Shown here in pieces: positions 33,782 to 42,220 of a stretch of 64,000 nt of DNA; position 1 is the first letter of the stretch, and each line of letters opens with the position of its first letter. The notes under the pieces are model-generated. The model had not been told where the DNA came from. It did no database searches and was given only the letters and a program-made list of their open reading frames with translations. Origin of the DNA: Mesorhizobium amorphae CCNWGS0123 (GTDB taxonomy: Bacteria; Pseudomonadota; Alphaproteobacteria; Rhizobiales; Rhizobiaceae). The stretch covers positions 3,594,001 to 3,658,000 of the forward strand of contig NZ_CP015318.1 in NCBI RefSeq assembly GCF_001686985.1. Direction: 5' to 3'. Both the position numbers and the translations under genes were made by a program.

Positions 33782-34400
33782 TCATGCCGATCGGGTCGAT
33801 CAGCGAGATCGCTATGCATTTTGGCGTAATCTGACGGCGAGTGTGCTCAGGTTGTCGCGCCACGCCGCCGCGCTTTGTATCGCGACGGCGGCGGTCTTCG
33901 TCGCCATGACGGCGCTGGAATTCCTCTATTTCCGCAATCTGAGCGGCGGGCTGCCGTCGCTCGACATGCGCGTTACCGGCTTCACCCCGGACGAGGGCAT
34001 GGCCTGGCTGACGGCGCTTGGCCGGCGCGGCGGCGAGATCATTCTGGTCTGGCACTACCTGACCTTCGATCTGCTGTTCCCGGCGTTGCTGTCGCTGACC
34101 CTGGTTAGCCTGATTCTGGCAACCGGACGGCAGCTGAGGAATTTCCGGGCAATGATCGCGCCGGTTCAGGCGCTGGTCGCGCTGGTGCTCGTGCTGCCCT
34201 ACACGCTCGCCGACTACGCGCAGAATTTCGCTGTGGCGCGGCTGTTGTCCGACTTCCAGTCGGCCAATCCCGATTCGCTCGCTTTCGCCTCGGCGCTGAC
34301 CGTCACCAAATTCGCGCTGCTGGCGATACCCTTCGCCGTCATCGCGGTCTTTTACCTGGCGGGGCAGCGGCGATCCGCTGAGGGCGGGGAGCAATCGTGA
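33732..34400 (+). CDS. Hypothetical four-helix membrane protein
   Basis: A frame of up to 222 residues has four hydrophobic segments (TAAVFVAMTALEFLYF; LLFPALLSLTLVSLIL; MIAPVQALVALVLVLPY; FALLAIPFAVIAVFYLAG) separated by short loops. No family was recognised. The ATG used overlaps guaB by 50 bases and lacks a clear ribosome site; GTG at 33840 is an alternative. It overlaps the following MAPEG gene by four bases (GTGA), indicating coupled expression. Confidence 0.65.
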   Translation: MTSRSPAKARTIRADFDHADRVDQRDRYAFWRNLTASVLRLSRHAAALCIATAAVFVAMTALEFLYFRNLSGGLPSLDMRVTGFTPDEGMAWLTALGRRGGEIILVWHYLTFDLLFPALLSLTLVSLILATGRQLRNFRAMIAPVQALVALVLVLPYTLADYAQNFAVARLLSDFQSANPDSLAFASALTVTKFALLAIPFAVIAVFYLAGQRRSAEGGEQS

Positions 34401-34816
34401 ACCAGACCGCGATCTTCTGGCCTGTCCTGGCGCATGTGCTGCTTGTCTATATCGTCTATCTCGTGATGGCCCGTCGCCGGTATTTCGCCGTCAAATCCGG
34501 CGAGGCCAAGGTCCGTCAGTACAAGGTGCGTTCGACCGAGCCGGCCTCCAGCGTCACCGTCGCCAACAATCTGATCAACCAGTTCGAACTTCCGGTACTG
34601 TTCCACGCGCTTTGCCTGGCGCTTTTCGTCACCAACGGCGTCAACTACCTGACGCTGGCGCTGGCCTGGATCTTCATCCTGTCGCGCTATGTCCATGCCT
34701 GGGTGCATCTGACCAGCAATCGGGTGATGCTGCGCAGTCGCGCCTTTTTCTTCGGCGCGGTTGTCCTGCTGCTGGCCTGGATGTGGTTCGCGTTTCATTT
34801 GCTCGGCGCGGTCTGA
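34397..34816 (+). CDS. MAPEG family membrane protein
   Basis: The 139-residue protein has four membrane helices and the MAPEG core (NNLINQFELPVLFHALCLAL; SRYVHAWVHLTSNRVMLR). Bacterial MAPEG proteins are related to microsomal glutathione transferases and leukotriene synthases, but their substrates are mostly unknown. It starts at GTG with GGGGAG six bases before, overlapping the previous stop. It is convergent with rnd. Confidence 0.85.
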   Translation: MNQTAIFWPVLAHVLLVYIVYLVMARRRYFAVKSGEAKVRQYKVRSTEPASSVTVANNLINQFELPVLFHALCLALFVTNGVNYLTLALAWIFILSRYVHAWVHLTSNRVMLRSRAFFFGAVVLLLAWMWFAFHLLGAV

Positions 34817-34834
34817 GCCGCGCCGGCGCAGTCG

Positions 34835-35986
34835 CTACAGATCGAACAGCGCGATCTTGCGCTTGTCGAACTTGATGCCGATCTCGCCGCGCACCAGCTT
34901 GAGCGCCGCTTCTCCGAACACCGCGCGCCGCCAGCCCTGCAGGGCCGGCACGTCGGCGGCCTCGCCCTCGGCGGCGATGCGGTCGATGTCGTCGCTGGAA
35001 GCCAGCACCTTCGACGCCACGCCTTCCTTTTCGGCGACGATGCGCAAAAGCACTTTCAGCAATTCCGACGCGGCATTCGAGCCTTCCGGCGGCTGGAAAC
35101 TCTTCGGCAGCTTGGGCATCGCTTCCTTCGGCAGCGCCAGCGCGGTGTTGACCGCGCCGAGCAGGGCGGTTGCCGTCGCCGAGCGTTCCCAGCCTTTCGG
35201 CGTGGTGCGCAGGCGGCCAAGTCCCGCCGCATCGCGCGGCGCCTGCTGGGCGACCTCGTAGATCGCGTCGTCCTTCAGCACCCGGCCGCGCGGCACGTCG
35301 CGTTCGCGCGCCTCGCGCTCGCGCCATGCCGCCACCGCCTGTACGATCGCCAGCTCCTGCGGCTTGCGCAGCCGCATCTTCAGCCGCTTCCAGGCGTCCT
35401 CGGGATGCGGATCGTAGGTCTCGCGCGAGGTCAGCACCTCCATTTCCTCGTTCAGCCAATGGGCGCGGTTTTCCCGCACCAGTTCGGCGCTGAGGTGCTG
35501 GTAGACCTCGATCAGATGGGTGACGTCGGCCAGCGCGTAGTCGAGCTGCTTGTCGGACAAGGGACGATGGCGCCAGTCGGTGAAGCGAGAGGACTTGTCG
35601 AGCCGGGCGCCGGTGATGCGCTGCACCAGCTGGTCGTAGGAGACGCTGTCGCCGAAGCCGCAGACCATCGCCGCCACCTGTGTGTCGAACACCGGATGCG
35701 GCACGAGATCGCCGAGATGGACGATGATTTCGATGTCCTGCCGCGCCGCGTGGAAGACCTTGACCACCGCTTCGTTGGCCATCAGCCGGAAGAATGGTTT
35801 CAGGTCGATGTCCGGCGACAACGGATCGATCAGCGCCGTCACGCCGGGCGCCGCCATCTGGATCAGGCAGAGAATCGGCCAGAAGGTCGTTTCGCGGATG
35901 AATTCGGTGTCGACGGTGACGAAATCCGACTTTTCGAACGCGGCGACAACGTTCTCGAGTTCACTTTGTGTGGTGATGACGTGCAT
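34835..35986 (-). CDS. rnd: Ribonuclease D
   Basis: The 383-residue 3'-5' exoribonuclease trims tRNA 3' ends. DEDDy catalytic residues are visible: D26 and E28 in VDTEF, D in HAARQDIEI, and Y-x3-D in YALADVTH. One or two HRDC domains follow (about 205-370). ATG 35986 is chosen over a preceding TTG. It stands alone, with an MFS gene in the same direction upstream. Confidence 0.94.
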   Translation of the reverse strand: MHVITTQSELENVVAAFEKSDFVTVDTEFIRETTFWPILCLIQMAAPGVTALIDPLSPDIDLKPFFRLMANEAVVKVFHAARQDIEIIVHLGDLVPHPVFDTQVAAMVCGFGDSVSYDQLVQRITGARLDKSSRFTDWRHRPLSDKQLDYALADVTHLIEVYQHLSAELVRENRAHWLNEEMEVLTSRETYDPHPEDAWKRLKMRLRKPQELAIVQAVAAWREREARERDVPRGRVLKDDAIYEVAQQAPRDAAGLGRLRTTPKGWERSATATALLGAVNTALALPKEAMPKLPKSFQPPEGSNAASELLKVLLRIVAEKEGVASKVLASSDDIDRIAAEGEAADVPALQGWRRAVFGEAALKLVRGEIGIKFDKRKIALFDL

Positions 35987-36059
35987 CAAATCGCTTTTGG
36001 CAACATATTAGGTCTCTTTCAATTTCAGCCGCGCGGGCTTTCGTCAAGCCGCCGCACGG

Positions 36060-37304
36060 TCATGTGTCCGTCGATCCGTCGGAATCACCGTTCCGCCGCG
36101 CCAGCCGCGCAAACACCGTCGATGTGCGCAACAGTGCGGTAAACCGGCTGCGGTGGCCCGCCGGCACGCCGGAGCGCACCTGCATCCGGTAAAGGATCAC
36201 GATGATGAGAATGGCGTACACGACAGCCGTGAAAACAAACAGGGCGCCCGGTCCGAAATACTGCATCGCCGTCGAGGCGGCGAACGGGCCGCCGATGGCA
36301 CCGAAGGAATAGAACAGCATCAGTGCCGCGTTAATCAGCACGAATTCGCCCTTGTCGGCGCGATCGTTGGAATGCGCCGCCGACAGCGAATAGAGCGGCA
36401 TGGCGAAGCTGCCGAAGATGAAGACGATGACGAAGTTGAGGAACGGGTCGTTGCCGGGAATGAACGCCAGCACCAGCGCCGCGAGCATGGCGCAGCACGT
36501 CGTCGCCAGGAGCACCGTGCGCCGGTCCCGGCGGTCGGAGAGGTAGCCCAGCGGATACTGGATGAGGGCCCCGCCGAAGATGCCGACGCTGACGAAGGTG
36601 ACGACGTCGGCCACCGACATGCCGAGCTGTTCGGCATAGACCGGCGACAGCGTACGGAAGGCGCTGTTGGTGACGCCGACGCAGATGCAGCCGAAGCAAC
36701 CGAGCGGCGAGATCCGCCAGACGCGCGCGAGGTCGAGCTTGACGTCTTCTGGCGGAGTCGGGTTGGAGCGGTCGCCGAGCGACACCGGCACCAGCGACAG
36801 CGTGATCATCATCGACATGATGGCGAAGATGGTGAAGCCGCCGGCGCCGAAGACCGGGATCAGGAATTGCGCTGATGTCACCGAGCCGATATCGACCATG
36901 CGGTAGATGGCAAGCACGCGCGCACGGTCCTTGTTGGTGACGCCGGAGTTGAGCCAGGCTTCCATGACGGTGAACAGGCCGGCGAAGCAGAAGCCGCCGG
37001 CAAAGCGCACCGCGCACCACATCACCGGGTCGATGACCAGAACCAGCAGCAGCGTGCCGGCCGATGCGGTCGCCGCCAGCGCGGCAAAGGTCCTGACATG
37101 GCCGACCGCCTTGAGGATGCGGGTGACGGCCAGGCAGCCGAGCAGGAAACCGGCGAAGTAGAACGTGCCCAGCAGGCCGATGATCGTGGCGGAAAACCCT
37201 TCCTGGGCGCCGCGCAGCGCGATCAGCGTGCCCTGCAGCCCATTGCCGCCAAGCAGGATGCCGGCGGCGATGAGAAGCGGGATCAGCGGGCGGATGGAAG
37301 ACAT
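36060..37304 (-). CDS. YcaD-like MFS transporter
   Basis: The 414-residue, 12-helix MFS protein resembles the YcaD group (GGNGLQGTLIALRGAQEGFS at the start, EAWLNSGVTNKDRARVLAIYRM in the central part, YPLGYLSDRRDRRTVL in the second half). The substrate is unknown. ATG 37304 is preferred to a TTG four codons upstream; neither has a clear ribosome site. The C-terminal tail of ~35 residues is basic and low-complexity. Confidence 0.8.
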   Translation of the reverse strand: MSSIRPLIPLLIAAGILLGGNGLQGTLIALRGAQEGFSATIIGLLGTFYFAGFLLGCLAVTRILKAVGHVRTFAALAATASAGTLLLVLVIDPVMWCAVRFAGGFCFAGLFTVMEAWLNSGVTNKDRARVLAIYRMVDIGSVTSAQFLIPVFGAGGFTIFAIMSMMITLSLVPVSLGDRSNPTPPEDVKLDLARVWRISPLGCFGCICVGVTNSAFRTLSPVYAEQLGMSVADVVTFVSVGIFGGALIQYPLGYLSDRRDRRTVLLATTCCAMLAALVLAFIPGNDPFLNFVIVFIFGSFAMPLYSLSAAHSNDRADKGEFVLINAALMLFYSFGAIGGPFAASTAMQYFGPGALFVFTAVVYAILIIVILYRMQVRSGVPAGHRSRFTALLRTSTVFARLARRNGDSDGSTDT

Positions 37305-37488
37305 GAAGGAAGGCAATCACTTTTCGTTGATCCTTCTTGAACCATCGCTACCGCCAATGCCAGCGGCAATTCCCGGTGGCATTGAGCCAACCAGGCGGCC
37401 CGACTGGTTCCAACAGTAAGCAGCTTGGCTGTATTCCGTGGTCCTTGCTACACTCCATGGGGCTCGTCAAACGGGGTGGGGACTTTCC

Positions 37489-38283
37489 ATGTCAGGCTAT
37501 TTCGGCACGGAGCTTCAGCAGCACCTGCAAGCTCAGGCTGAGGCGAGTGTCGACTTCATCAGAACAACCCCAGGCGCGTGTCAGACCGGTCGCACCATGG
37601 GGTGCGATGATCCCGATCGGTTTGGGTGGGAGCTGATCGACAAGATACTCAATCGCGACGGCATCTGCGGCTTTCGCATGATACCGGCAAGTAAGGTGGA
37701 CGAGCTCAAGTCGCGATTGGCCAAGGGCGGCTTCCGCCTCGATACCTGGGACGTGTTTGTGGCCGACCGGCTAGGTGCCCTGGCGGCATCGGAGGCAATT
37801 GTCCGCCGCGGATTGCCTGACGGGCTTGTCGATCAAGACAAGCCGTCCGAGCCGGAAGGTGCTTACACGGCCCGCATCCAGGCGCTTATGGCGGCATCGG
37901 GCGTAGTCCCATTTTCAGGGTCGCTGCTGGCCGGAACCTTGGGACCGGCGACGACGGTAGTGGTGTGCGACGAGACGGGAACTGTCGCGGCAACCGCGCA
38001 TGGCTACTTTGCGCACAATTCCTACAGCGCCTATCACCGATATGCATGGGGTGGATTGGTTGCAGTCGCCGAATCGCAGAGGGGCCGAGGGCTCGGCAAC
38101 TACATCAACGCTCGCATGATCCTTAGTGTGTTTCGCGACCTGCATGCGACGCACATTTATGAGCTCGTCTCAACATCGAACATACCGTCCCGACGAATGG
38201 TGGAATCATGCGGACTTCGTCCAGATCCCACTGTCGTGTGTGGGGCTGCCACGCCCAGCGATAGTGCTCGCTTCACCCGCTGA
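37489..38283 (+). CDS. GNAT family N-acetyltransferase
   Basis: The 264-residue protein carries a C-terminal GNAT domain: AWGGLVAVAESQRGRGLGNYINARMI contains the V-x-x-x-x-R-G-x-G/A acetyl-CoA loop, followed by STSNIPSRRMVESCGL. The N-terminal ~120 residues are not recognised and contain TGRTMGCDDPD. Substrate is unknown. ATG 37489 is preferred over a longer reading from 37438 with a non-ATG start. Its base composition is slightly less GC-rich than its neighbours. Confidence 0.75.
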   Translation: MSGYFGTELQQHLQAQAEASVDFIRTTPGACQTGRTMGCDDPDRFGWELIDKILNRDGICGFRMIPASKVDELKSRLAKGGFRLDTWDVFVADRLGALAASEAIVRRGLPDGLVDQDKPSEPEGAYTARIQALMAASGVVPFSGSLLAGTLGPATTVVVCDETGTVAATAHGYFAHNSYSAYHRYAWGGLVAVAESQRGRGLGNYINARMILSVFRDLHATHIYELVSTSNIPSRRMVESCGLRPDPTVVCGAATPSDSARFTR

Positions 38284-38323
38284 CCACCGTGTTGGGGAAG
38301 GCGGACGCTGCCTTGATGCCAAT

Positions 38324-38785
38324 CTAGATCGGCAACAAGGCGTCGGGCTTCACATTGGCGATCGAGGCGTAGGTGTGCGTTTCCCGGACCCCGGGCAGCG
38401 GCAGGATGACCCGTTGCAGGAAGTCCTGGAACATTGCCATGTCGGCGATGCGCGCCTTGACCAAGTAGTCGAAGCCGCCAGCCACCATGTGGCACTCGAT
38501 GATCTCGGGCGCCCGCAAGACCGCCTCGGCGAAGCGGTCGAAGACATGCGGCGCCGTATGGTCGAGCCGAACCTCGATGAAGACGAGTTGTGCCTGCCCG
38601 ATCCTGGCCGGGTCGAGGACGGCCCGCACCGCCCGGATGAAGCCTTCACTGAACAGCCGCTTGATGCGCTGCGAGGCGCCCGTCGGCGACAGCCCGACCC
38701 GGCGGGCCAGGTCGAGCGTCGTGCGGCGGCCATCCTCCTGCAACAAACGCAACAGCGAGCGGTCGATACCGTCGAGATTGTCCAT
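38324..38785 (-). CDS. Lrp/AsnC family transcriptional regulator
   Basis: The 153-residue regulator has an AsnC-type helix-turn-helix (about 5-60: LDGIDRSLLRLLQEDGRRTT, RVGLSPTGASQRIKRL) and the RAM ligand domain (IECHMVAGGFDYLVKARIADM). An in-frame GTG at 38797 is an alternative start. It is divergent from an ornithine cyclodeaminase family gene with a dyad between them, so it probably regulates that gene in response to an amino acid. Confidence 0.9.
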   Translation of the reverse strand: MDNLDGIDRSLLRLLQEDGRRTTLDLARRVGLSPTGASQRIKRLFSEGFIRAVRAVLDPARIGQAQLVFIEVRLDHTAPHVFDRFAEAVLRAPEIIECHMVAGGFDYLVKARIADMAMFQDFLQRVILPLPGVRETHTYASIANVKPDALLPI

Positions 38786-38814
38786 TTCAGGATTCACACT
38801 TCTTGGCCAAGAAT

Positions 38815-38831
38815 AGCGTGATAGTCACGCT
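38815..38831. promoter_or_regulatory. Dyad operator between Lrp-type regulator and cyclodeaminase
   Basis: AGCGTGA and TCACGCT form a perfect inverted repeat around TAG, inside an AT-rich patch of the 129-base divergent intergenic region. This fits an AsnC/Lrp binding site. Confidence 0.55.
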
Positions 38832-38914
38832 AAAATAGCCAAAACAGCATATTTCATCACGCCGTCAGGTGGCAATACCGTTGGCAGGCAACTCAACCAG
38901 CCAAGGCAAGACCC

Positions 38915-39910
38915 ATGACATCAGCTATATCGAACTCCCGCAACGCTCAGGCCAAGGGCGACACGCCAGTGCTCATCTTGAGCGAGGCCGAGGTGAAAAC
39001 CTGCATCGACCTCCGCCGGCTTCTCGACGTGCTGGCGGACGGCTTCGAGGCGCTGTCTGGCGGCAAGGTCGTCTATCCGGCGCGGCCGCAACTCGACATT
39101 CCCCAGGCAGGCTATTCGCTGGCGATGCCGGCCTGGATGGCGGGCATGCATCTGACGGTGAAGATCGTCAACGTGTTCGAGGGCAATATCGCCAAAGGCA
39201 TCCCCAGCCATCTCGCCACCATCCATCTGTTCGACCCGCAGACGGGATTGCCGGTCTGCGTCATGGACGGCACCTACATCACCGCCGTGCGCACCTCCGG
39301 CTCGGCCGTGCTCTCGGTGCGCGAACTGGCCCGGCGCGACGCCAAGGTCGCGACAGTGGTGGGCGCCGGCGTCCAGGCCGGCCAGCACCTGCACCTTTTG
39401 CCGCTGGTGCGAGACTTCGCCGAGATCCGCGTTGCCTCGAAGGAGTTCGCGGATGCGCAGGCGCTTGCCACACTACATCCGGGTGTTGTTGCCGTCAGCG
39501 ATGTCGAGGCCGCGGTGCGCTCGTCGGATGTCGTCTGCCTGGCAACGCATTCCTATGAGCCGGTGATTTCAGCCGAATGGGTGAGACCCGGCACCCACGT
39601 CTCGTCGGTCGGCGTCGCGCCACCCGGCGGCGAATTGCCGGTCGAGCTTGTCGGCAAGGCCGGCCTCTTCGTCGAGACAAGCGACGCATTCGCCCCGACG
39701 CCTGTCGGCTCCTACGAATTGGCCGGGATCAACCCGGAAACCGGAACCGAACTTGGCGAGATACTGCTCGGGGTGCGGCCGGGACGGGTCAGCGCCGACC
39801 AGATCACCGTCTACAAGGCAATGGGCGTTGCCATGGAGGACATGGTGGCGGCCGACCTCGCTTACCGCGAGGCGATTCGCCGGGGAATCGGGGGCGTCGC
39901 TTCGCTGTAG
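38915..39910 (+). CDS. Ornithine cyclodeaminase / mu-crystallin family enzyme
   Basis: The 331-residue NAD(P)-dependent enzyme has the family landmarks: KIVNVFEGN, VMDGTYITAVRTSGSAVLS, the dinucleotide loop VVGAGVQAGQHL and SVGVAPPGGELPVE. Members convert ornithine to proline, deaminate alanine, or reduce cyclic imino acids; the sequence does not decide which. AAGG precedes the ATG. The adjacent Lrp-type regulator supports an amino acid substrate. Confidence 0.88.
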   Translation: MTSAISNSRNAQAKGDTPVLILSEAEVKTCIDLRRLLDVLADGFEALSGGKVVYPARPQLDIPQAGYSLAMPAWMAGMHLTVKIVNVFEGNIAKGIPSHLATIHLFDPQTGLPVCVMDGTYITAVRTSGSAVLSVRELARRDAKVATVVGAGVQAGQHLHLLPLVRDFAEIRVASKEFADAQALATLHPGVVAVSDVEAAVRSSDVVCLATHSYEPVISAEWVRPGTHVSSVGVAPPGGELPVELVGKAGLFVETSDAFAPTPVGSYELAGINPETGTELGEILLGVRPGRVSADQITVYKAMGVAMEDMVAADLAYREAIRRGIGGVASL

Positions 39911-39985
39911 GGGTGGCCGCCACGATGCGCCAAATATGGGGAAAGCGGGCCGAGATGGCGATCGACTTGGTGATGGGCGAGCCGT

Positions 39986-41218
39986 TCACGCCTCACCGGC
40001 CTCTGCCAGTATCTTCTTCTGCTTCGGGTCAGGCGCTTCGCCCGCTGGCACTACGGCCTTCTCCGAGGCAGCCCTTCGCCCAAGCGACCCGGCGGTCAGC
40101 AGGCTGAGCGCGATCAACGGGATGCCGATGGCAAAGGCAGAGCGGATGCCCCAATGGTCCGAGACGAAGCCAAGCAGCGGCGGGCCGAGCAGGAAGGCGA
40201 CGAAGGAGATCTGCGACAGCGCTGCGACATTGATGGCCGCGGGGCGATCCGTCCGCTGGGCGGCCGCGGAGATCGCCAGTGGAAACAACGCGCTGCTGCC
40301 GATGCCCAGAAGGGCAAAACCCAGCATGGACAGGAACGGGGCAGGCGACAGGAAGACGAGCAGCACGCCCGCCGCCATGCTCGCCAGCAGCACGCGCGCC
40401 ACGCCGCTCGGCGAGTGGCGGTCGACGAAGCTGTCGGCGAAGAAGCGCGTGGTCGCTTGCGAGAAGGCGAACAGCGCCACGGTGAAGCCGGCGACGAAGG
40501 GGCCTGAGTCGAAGACGGTGCGCATGTAGATTGCCGACCAGTCGATGCTGGCACCTTCCAAGAGCATTGCCGACAGCGTCACCGCGACAAGGACGAGGAT
40601 CGGCAGTGTCGGCCTTGCCAGCCTGGGCGCTTTGTCGCCATTGCCGGCGAAGCGGCTCGGCGCCGGTTCGTAACCGCCGAGAAACAGCGCCATCGATATC
40701 ACCACGATCGGCACGACAAGAGCCAGGTGCAGTTGCGGCGACATGCCGAGATGGCCGAGCGCCGCGCCGAACAGGCCTGCGCCGAAGAAGCCCATGCTCC
40801 AGAACGAATGCGCCCGGTTCATGATCCGGCGTTTCAGCAGGAATTCGGTTCTGTCGGCCTCGACATTGAGCATGATCTCGATGCTGCCGATCATCAGGCC
40901 CACCGGAAAAAGCATCAGGAACAGCGCTACAGGCCCCGGCGCATGCACCGCGATGGCATAGGCTGCCGCCACCAATGGGACCAGCACGAGCAGCGCGCGG
41001 CGGAAGCCAACCCGCTCCAGAATAGGGGTCGCCAGCGTCAGCGCGGTCAAGGTGCCGATCGGCGTTCCGATCAGGCTGAGGCCGAGCGTGCCGTCCTCGA
41101 TGCCCATAGCGTGCTTGATGTCCGGCAGCCGCGGAAAGATGTTGCCCATGGCGAACGAATAGATCGCAAATCCGGCATAGACCCGGTGTTGAGGGGCAAG
41201 GCTGAGGCCAAAAGTCAT
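39986..41218 (-). CDS. YbjJ-like MFS transporter
   Basis: The 410-residue, 12-helix MFS protein resembles the YbjJ group (GNIFPRLPDIKHAMGIEDG, IMLNVEADRTE, NRAHSFWSMGFFGAGL). The frame stays open far upstream over the neighbouring gene, but ATG 41218 gives the family N-terminus. It is divergent from a DeoR regulator with repeat operators between, so it is probably that regulator's target. The cargo is unknown, perhaps a sugar or sugar derivative. Confidence 0.85.
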   Translation of the reverse strand: MTFGLSLAPQHRVYAGFAIYSFAMGNIFPRLPDIKHAMGIEDGTLGLSLIGTPIGTLTALTLATPILERVGFRRALLVLVPLVAAAYAIAVHAPGPVALFLMLFPVGLMIGSIEIMLNVEADRTEFLLKRRIMNRAHSFWSMGFFGAGLFGAALGHLGMSPQLHLALVVPIVVISMALFLGGYEPAPSRFAGNGDKAPRLARPTLPILVLVAVTLSAMLLEGASIDWSAIYMRTVFDSGPFVAGFTVALFAFSQATTRFFADSFVDRHSPSGVARVLLASMAAGVLLVFLSPAPFLSMLGFALLGIGSSALFPLAISAAAQRTDRPAAINVAALSQISFVAFLLGPPLLGFVSDHWGIRSAFAIGIPLIALSLLTAGSLGRRAASEKAVVPAGEAPDPKQKKILAEAGEA

Positions 41219-41283
41219 CGCGGTGCTTTCAACGAAAGAGAAACCGGCGGTTGGTTTGTCAAACGGCTCGGTACACCCTGCTT

Positions 41284-41320
41284 CTTGCACAAACATGCAA
41301 AACATGCAAGAACGTGCAGA
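41284..41320. promoter_or_regulatory. Tandem 10-base repeats upstream of the DeoR gene
   Basis: AACATGCAA, AACATGCAAG and AACGTGCAGA follow each other with a ~10-base period, preceded by CTTGCACAA. Helically phased direct repeats of this kind are typical operators for DeoR-family proteins. Confidence 0.6.
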
Positions 41321-41338
41321 AAGAAACAGGATCATGCG

Positions 41339-42097
41339 ATGCTCACCGATGAACGGCACCAACTCATCCGCGACCGGCTTGCGGCGGAGGGAAGGGTACT
41401 GGCCGGCGAACTGGCGAGCCGCTTCGGCGTTTCGGAAGACACGGTCCGCCGCGACCTGAGGGAAATGGCCAAGGCCGGGCAATGCCGCCGCGTCTATGGC
41501 GGCGCGGTCGCGGCCGCACCTTTCGCCGCCGCGCCGGTCAGTCTGCGCGGTGGCCATGCGGTCGAGGAGAAGATGCGGCTGGCGCGCGCGGCGGTGGCTC
41601 TTCTCTCCAGCGGTCAAAGCCTGTTCATCGACGGCGGCACCACCAATGCCGCGATCGCCAGCGCCATTCCGCGCGATCTCGAACTGACCATCGCCACCAA
41701 TTCGCTCAGTGTCGCTTCGGCTCTCTCCGATCACGCCTTGGTCGAACTGATCGTGCTCGGCGGCAGGTTCGACCGAGACCTCGGAACCTGCGTCGGCGCC
41801 GATACGCTGGCTGCCGTCGCACAGCTTGGCGCCGACCTGTTTTTCCTGGGCTCCTGCGGTCTCGATGCCTCGCGCGGCGTGACCGCTTTCGATTCGGCGG
41901 AGGCAGAAGTGAAGCGGGCCATGGCCAGGAACAGCGCCGGCATCGTCATCGCCGTCACCAACGACAAGCTGGCCACGGCGGCGCCCTACCGCGTCGCCGG
42001 ACCCGAAGCGATCCGCCATCTGGTGGTCGAAAAGACGGCGCCGGCCGCTATCCTCGCGGATTTCGAACACCAGGGCGCTGAAATCCACTTCGCCTGA
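41339..42097 (+). CDS. DeoR family transcriptional regulator
   Basis: The 252-residue regulator has a DeoR helix-turn-helix (RFGVSEDTVRRDLREMAKAG, then RVYGGAV) and a DeoRC sugar-phosphate sensor domain (FIDGGTTNAAIA, TNSLSVASAL, GLDASRGVTAFDSAEAEVKRAM). AGG lies about nine bases before the ATG. The direct repeats and divergent MFS gene suggest local control. Confidence 0.9.
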   Translation: MLTDERHQLIRDRLAAEGRVLAGELASRFGVSEDTVRRDLREMAKAGQCRRVYGGAVAAAPFAAAPVSLRGGHAVEEKMRLARAAVALLSSGQSLFIDGGTTNAAIASAIPRDLELTIATNSLSVASALSDHALVELIVLGGRFDRDLGTCVGADTLAAVAQLGADLFFLGSCGLDASRGVTAFDSAEAEVKRAMARNSAGIVIAVTNDKLATAAPYRVAGPEAIRHLVVEKTAPAAILADFEHQGAEIHFA

Positions 42098-42220
42098 ACA
42101 GGCGCGCCGCACCGGAACCGCCCGCTTGCCTTGACAAAGCCGGCCTCTCATGCGCTTTTCGCGCAAATTTCGAGCAGGGCGCACGGCCCGCAACCCAGCA
42201 TCCGGACTTCACCCATGACA

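Noticed and set aside
41219..42193. Long N-terminal extension of the YbjJ-like MFS protein
   Set aside because: The extension is antisense to the DeoR gene and the family N-terminus begins at 41218.
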